From Stromatinia cepivora (taxonomy: Eukaryota > Ascomycota > Leotiomycetes > Helotiales > Sclerotiniaceae): a stretch of DNA of 64,000 nt. A program made the translations under genes and the position numbers. This document shows positions 60,096 through 64,000 of this stretch, in pieces (within the stretch, counting starts at the first letter, position 1; each line of letters starts with the position of its first letter). The notes beneath the pieces are model-generated. The model was given only the letters and a program-made list of their open reading frames with translations, had not been told where the DNA came from and did not search any database. The DNA is taken from NCBI GenBank assembly GCA_014898415.1, contig RCTD01000004.1:2293001-2357000 (forward strand), in the 5' to 3' direction.

Positions 60096-62633
60096 TCACG
60101 TCTGCCTCCTCCGACCACTCCCCAATAATCGCCCCTGTCCTTGTCCATTCCCATTTGCATTCCCACCTCCACCCAAACAAACCCCCTGATTCCCACCACT
60201 ACCACTACCACTACCCCCACCCTGCGCAAGCCCAATATTACTATTATTCAAACGATTTGGTTTTTGTATGCCTGCTTGGATACCTGGACCTGGGTTTTGT
60301 ATTAGATATCCTGCTGCATTTCCCACTCCTCCATTCCCATTCAACAATCCATTGACTAGTCCATTGTTCCCCGCTGCACCTCCGGCGAGTATTAATCCTG
60401 CGATATTTTGGGGAGGGTTGGGGTTTGGGTTTGGGTTTGGAGAGGGGTGAGGGGGATAAGGGGGGTGAAAGGAGGGATTTGGGTGGAGAGCTCCTACGCC
60501 GAGGAATTCGAAGAGGGTTTCGAGTTTGGCTTTGTGTTGTTGTGCTGGGCTGAGGGGAGGAGGGTTGGGGTTGGGGTTGCAATGGGGACAGGGGGTTGAG
60601 GGGTTTGAGGGGGAGTGGGGTGAGTGGTGGTGATGGGGGTGTGAGTGGGGATGAGAGTGGGAGTGTGGATATGCTGTTTGGGGTTGAGTTGGGTTAGTGG
60701 TTTGATTTGAATGTATTGATCTTCTGAGTTGGAGGATGAGGATGAGGAATTATGGAGATGGATATGAGAGAGAAAGAAAATGAAGATAGGACAAAAGAGA
60801 AGATCGAAACAGGGAATAACCTATATAAAGAGACGAGAAAAAACCAAAAATGAAAATCTTTCGATAAAAATTTACAGAAACAAGAAGATAGAAAGAAAAG
60901 AAAAGAAAAAAAAAGGCAACAAACCAGCAACCCCCCCATGATTCGCCTTCAAAAGCGCCAAAGCCACAGGATCACGCGTCGAATACCGCGCAGTAGGAAC
61001 AGATTTCGGGAGATCATATGCAGAGAGCAGTTTATCTAGGGCATGTACTATGATATAAATTTTTATTAGCAACTTTAGAAAACAAAAGATTATCAAGTCT
61101 GAAGAGGAAAGTCTGAAGAGGAATAACTCGAATGAGATGAGATGAAGAAGAGAGAGAAAAGGAAACAAACAATCCATATTCATAAAATCTCTAATTTTCA
61201 ACGGACGATTGAAATCGCGGGGATATTTTCCCGAAGCATTTAATTTGGGGTGGATTTCGGCGTTTAGGTGGGAGGTTCTGGTCGTGCCGTTTGCGAGTTG
61301 GGCGCAGAGGTTTATGCTGGGGTGTTGGGGAGTTGTTAGTAGGTGAAGAGTGAAGAAGTGGGGTAGGAGGACGAAGAACGGGATAAAATGGATGGATAAG
61401 TGCGAAAGCACAGAAGCTGGATAAAAGAAGGAAAAAGGGAATATACCGTCTAATCTCTTCATTCATAGCCCTTACGGTCTTGACCTTCACCTGAATATCA
61501 TTAGAATCGGAATCAGAATCCGAACTCGAACCCGAGACAGCCTGTCTATTTTTCCCATCTCTTCTCCTCCCACTCCCATTCCCATTCCCACCACCACCAT
61601 TCCCTCCTCTCCTTCCCCTCCCCTGTTTCCTATCCCTAGACCGATCTCGCGATCCACTCCTCGAATTCCTATCCGAATGCACATCATCTCTACTCCTCGC
61701 CATCAATCTCGCAATACTAACAGCAGTACCTGGTGGTAAATTGATTTGGAGATAGCGTTGGAGGACATCGCGGATGAGATCTGCAAGGGGGATGTTATTT
61801 GGGTTTGTTGGATTGGTCTGTGTATTGTTGGGTTGATTATTGCTGTGATTTTGGGGGATGTGGTAGGGATGAGTGATGGGGGAAGGAGAGCGGGAGACGG
61901 AGGGAGAGCGATTTCGTTGGTTGTGGTTGTGGTTGTGGTGATGGTGTGGATGTGGGTTAGGGTGAGCGTGAGCGTGAGGGTGGTGGAGGAAATTCATTTT
62001 GGGTTTGGGTTTGGGGAGAGGGATTAGTGCGAGTGTTTGGGTGGGAGGTGAAGAGGGAGGGAGAGACGGAGCGGGCGCGGGTGCGGGTGCAAGAAGGTGG
62101 ATGTGGGTATGTGGTGGAGAAGGAGTTCTCGGAGCAGGAGGAAGGAGAATAGGAGGAGGCAGGACGTTAATATGGTGAGTCGGTGGAGATGGAGTTGGCG
62201 GAGGAGAAGGGATATATGGCGGGGGAACTTGTTGAATAAGATGTATATGCCGGCTTGGCGGAGACCTTGGACGACGAAGAGGTAGGTAAATTTCCGGTTC
62301 TGGCTCGATAAAATGAACTTGTTGAACTCCCGGATCCAATTCACGTCTCGGGATCGGTTCAAAACGGACTCGTTGAAATTCCTGTGGAAACAAAAACTCA
62401 GGCTCAGGTTCCAACTCTGGTTCTGGATAATAGACAGGAGTGATAGGACAAGGTTGTTCGTAAATTTGTTCAGGAGGGCGAAGTATTGGTGCAGGTAGGG
62501 GGTATACGGGAGATGGAAGGGGATATCGACGACGAGATTTGGTTAGAGCGAGGGAAGTTGGATTGATATATCGTTCCCTTCTTTGCTTTCTTCCAGGGCT
62601 CGGGCAAAAAAGGCGGAGGCAGAAATCAAGCAT
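60096..62633 (-). CDS. Pro/His/Asn/Gly-rich low-complexity protein
   Basis: Four exons: 61447-62633, 61171-61316, 60925-61047 and 60096-60673 (677 residues). The phases 2, 1 and 1 all agree across the three introns (130, 123 and 251 bp). Two of the donors are GTTTGT, a rarer form, and the first is GTATAT. The long N-terminal half is proline-rich with EPELEPEPEF, then His-rich (HPHHHHNHNHN). An RS-like stretch follows (SRSGSRDRSRDRK) and a Gly/Asn/Ser patch. The central exons encode the only ordered-looking segment: ADLIRDVLQRYLQINLP, then PKLNASGKYPRDFNRPLKIRDF and LDKLLSAYDLPKS. The last exon is Pro-Asn-rich, then LILAGGAAG and a Gly-rich tail. No known domain. The RS-like part would suit an RNA-related or scaffold role, but this is only a guess. 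Confidence 0.65.
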
Positions 62634-63530
62634 ATAGAATCTTTATGAGAAGGATTCTCAGGTAGAAAAGGAAGTACTATGACTCTTACTTATAGTCAAT
62701 GTTTGCTTATTATCGTAATACGAAAATGCAAATGTAGTTGCCACATGCCAGCATAGTCAGTGGTTACTAGCCAATTTTGAAGATATTTCCCAGGTATCTT
62801 TGTGTGTATGAATATGAATGATCCAATTAGAACGACTGATGGTAACGAAATGTGGCAAAAATGAAGGAAAAATGTTTGCGTGGGACAAAAATAGATATCG
62901 AGGCTGACTGATGAGCTTTTAGCGATGCTCCGTATTTTTGTTTGTTTCCTCATTGCACGATAGCAGAGGTGGCTAAAGTGGTCATGAGTTGAGTTTCTCA
63001 ACAGATTGAAACCATCAGTGCAAATGCGATATCATATAAATGCCTCGTCACTACTGGTGTACCTTCCATCGCCTCATTTTTAGCCCCCAACACTTTCCAT
63101 TCGATGATATCCATCGACTTGATGGTTACTGTCAGGAACTTTTGCAATCGCGAGGTATTTAGCATGAACTTATTGTCAAACATTCATGTAGTCACATTAG
63201 TAGGCCGAAGAGATTGCCCTTAGAAATATCAATTTTGAGGATCTTCGCAACTTTCATTCGAGTTGGGCCAAAAAGGAGATGGAATGATATCTCGAAGAAA
63301 GTGGGAACTTTCCAACTTGTCAATCATATCGCGGGTAGATATGTCAGACCATAGGAGGTGGCCAATTGTTATTGTAGTCAGGTCTCACGCGATTGAAATC
63401 AACCCATTGGAATCTCTCCGCAGTCTATATGAAGAATTCTCGTGGTATACCTATGTTAATAAACGATATCATACAAAATGCCTCCTTTAAGCTCATTGCC
63501 CAAATGTGGATTCAGCGAGACATGAATCGC
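62634..63530. other. Intergenic region, nothing recognised
   Basis: Promoter side of the low-complexity protein gene and 3' flank of the APN1-like gene. A phrase (AAACGATATCATACAAAATGCCTC near 63461-63484; compare GCGATATCATATAAATGCCTCGTC near 63025-63048) occurs twice as a short imperfect direct repeat. No gene is seen. Confidence 0.5.
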
Positions 63531-64000
63531 TCAATGTGAGCAGCCACCTTCGGAGTCTTCATCATCACTCTCTTTCTTTCCTTTCTTGCCTTTCTTCGCG
63601 GGTGCCTTTTTGAACATGGAATCAAGAGTTTTTTGTCCCTTCTTAAGAACTTCTTGCTTCTTCTTATCAACTTGATCCTGGTACTTCTTTCGTTCGTCTG
63701 CTCCTAGATCCTGTAAACGTTGCTCTTCTTCCTTGAACTCCTTGCTTTCAGGATCTCTCTCAAGTAGCCCCTCTAATAATTTAATTTCGGCAGCCCATGT
63801 TGATGGATCTTCAATATTCTTCCCATTGGCATCTTTTTTCTCAATTGGTGTTTCGAGAACCATAGGCATGTTTTGAAAAGGTTTAAAATTGATGACGTTA
63901 TGAAATGCTCGAAGACCAAGAAATCCTGTACCAATGTTTGCGTGTAGATCCCTATTAGATGCCAACGGTGACTTGCTGTCATTAAGGTGTAAAGCTTTCA
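63531..64000 (-). CDS. APN1: AP endonuclease, endonuclease IV family, 3' part
   Basis: The frame runs off the right edge, so the 5' part is missing. What remains starts ALHLNDSKSPLASNRDLHANIG, continues GTGFLGLRAFHNVINF and reaches PMVLETP. HLNDS, the D/H pair in RDLH and the E of LETP are zinc-ligand motifs of the endonuclease IV (Nfo/Apn1) barrel. The enzyme cuts DNA 5' to abasic sites in base-excision repair. A Lys/Glu-rich C-terminal extension follows (KKAPAKKGKKGKK), as in yeast Apn1 where the tail directs nuclear import. About 156 residues are visible. Confidence 0.9.
   Translation of the reverse strand, partial: KALHLNDSKSPLASNRDLHANIGTGFLGLRAFHNVINFKPFQNMPMVLETPIEKKDANGKNIEDPSTWAAEIKLLEGLLERDPESKEFKEEEQRLQDLGADERKKYQDQVDKKKQEVLKKGQKTLDSMFKKAPAKKGKKGKKESDDEDSEGGCSH

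Noticed and set aside
60411..60442. Interstitial telomere-like repeat (GGGTTTGGGTTT)
   Set aside because: It is the complement of Pro-Asn codons within the last exon of the low-complexity gene.
1..64000. CRISPR arrays, bacterial-type operons or phage genes
   Set aside because: No spaced repeats and no prokaryotic gene layout; introns and gene families are fungal.

Overview
This window looks like nuclear DNA of a filamentous ascomycete, most likely a leotiomycete (Helotiales, Sclerotiniaceae-like). The protein-coding genes carry short GT..AG introns of about 50-90 bp with CTRAY-type branch sites. Several genes belong to the fungal 2EXR family, which is multicopy here. There is a sharp split between an extremely AT-rich block full of decayed retrotransposons (the footprint expected of repeat-induced point mutation, RIP) and an ordinary gene-bearing stretch. 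The taxon is an inference from style and gene content, not a proven identity.

Left part (1-23.2 kb). After 2.7 kb with no convincing gene, a transposon graveyard runs from about 2.69 to 21.86 kb. It can be unpacked layer by layer. A 144-bp direct repeat lies on both outer sides (2693-2836 and 21716-21857). Just inside it are TA dinucleotides and a degenerate terminal inverted repeat (from 2843 and to 21703). Inside that is a Ty3/Gypsy element on the minus strand (protease, RT and integrase at about 5.7-9.44 kb; probable gag half at 20.75-21.7 kb). The Gypsy element is split by a Ty1/Copia element on the plus strand (9446-20742, 166-bp LTRs, 5-bp target duplication). That Copia is split by a second copy of the same family in the opposite orientation (12074-17554, 166-bp LTRs, perfect GATCC duplication). 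The first Copia also carries a 309-bp solo Gypsy-type LTR (19186-19494, perfect TTATA duplication) inside its RT. When the insertions are subtracted, the outer Copia is 5,497 bp against 5,481 bp for the inner one, which confirms the reading. None of these elements has an intact reading frame.

Right part (23.2-64 kb). Seven loci of the 2EXR family are scattered over 23.3-54.7 kb. Six belong to one subfamily, most of whose members end in a conserved GLAQIFDG-type tail; of these only 47367-48482 is fully intact, and the rest have frameshifts, stops or truncations. The seventh (53635-54519) is a divergent, intact 2EXR gene. Between them lie unrelated genes: a SNF2-family helicase/ATPase (28019-31946), a mitochondrial type II NADH dehydrogenase (33186-34868), a fungal AAA+ protein with a DUF7025-type N-terminal part and a degenerate nucleotide-binding site (41633-44693), and the spindle-checkpoint kinase BUB1 (49473-53218). 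Beyond these are a secreted cupredoxin-like protein (55792-56790), a DUF5672 membrane-anchored glycosyltransferase-like protein (58660-59911), a four-exon Pro/Asn/His/Gly-rich protein of unknown role (60096-62633) and the 3' end of an APN1-type AP endonuclease (63531 to the window edge).

The genes do not form an operon or an obvious metabolic cluster. The notable organisation is the transposon nest and the decaying 2EXR family next to it. Coordinates of spliced genes were worked out by eye from frame, donor/acceptor and branch-site agreement; no alignment or RNA evidence was available.
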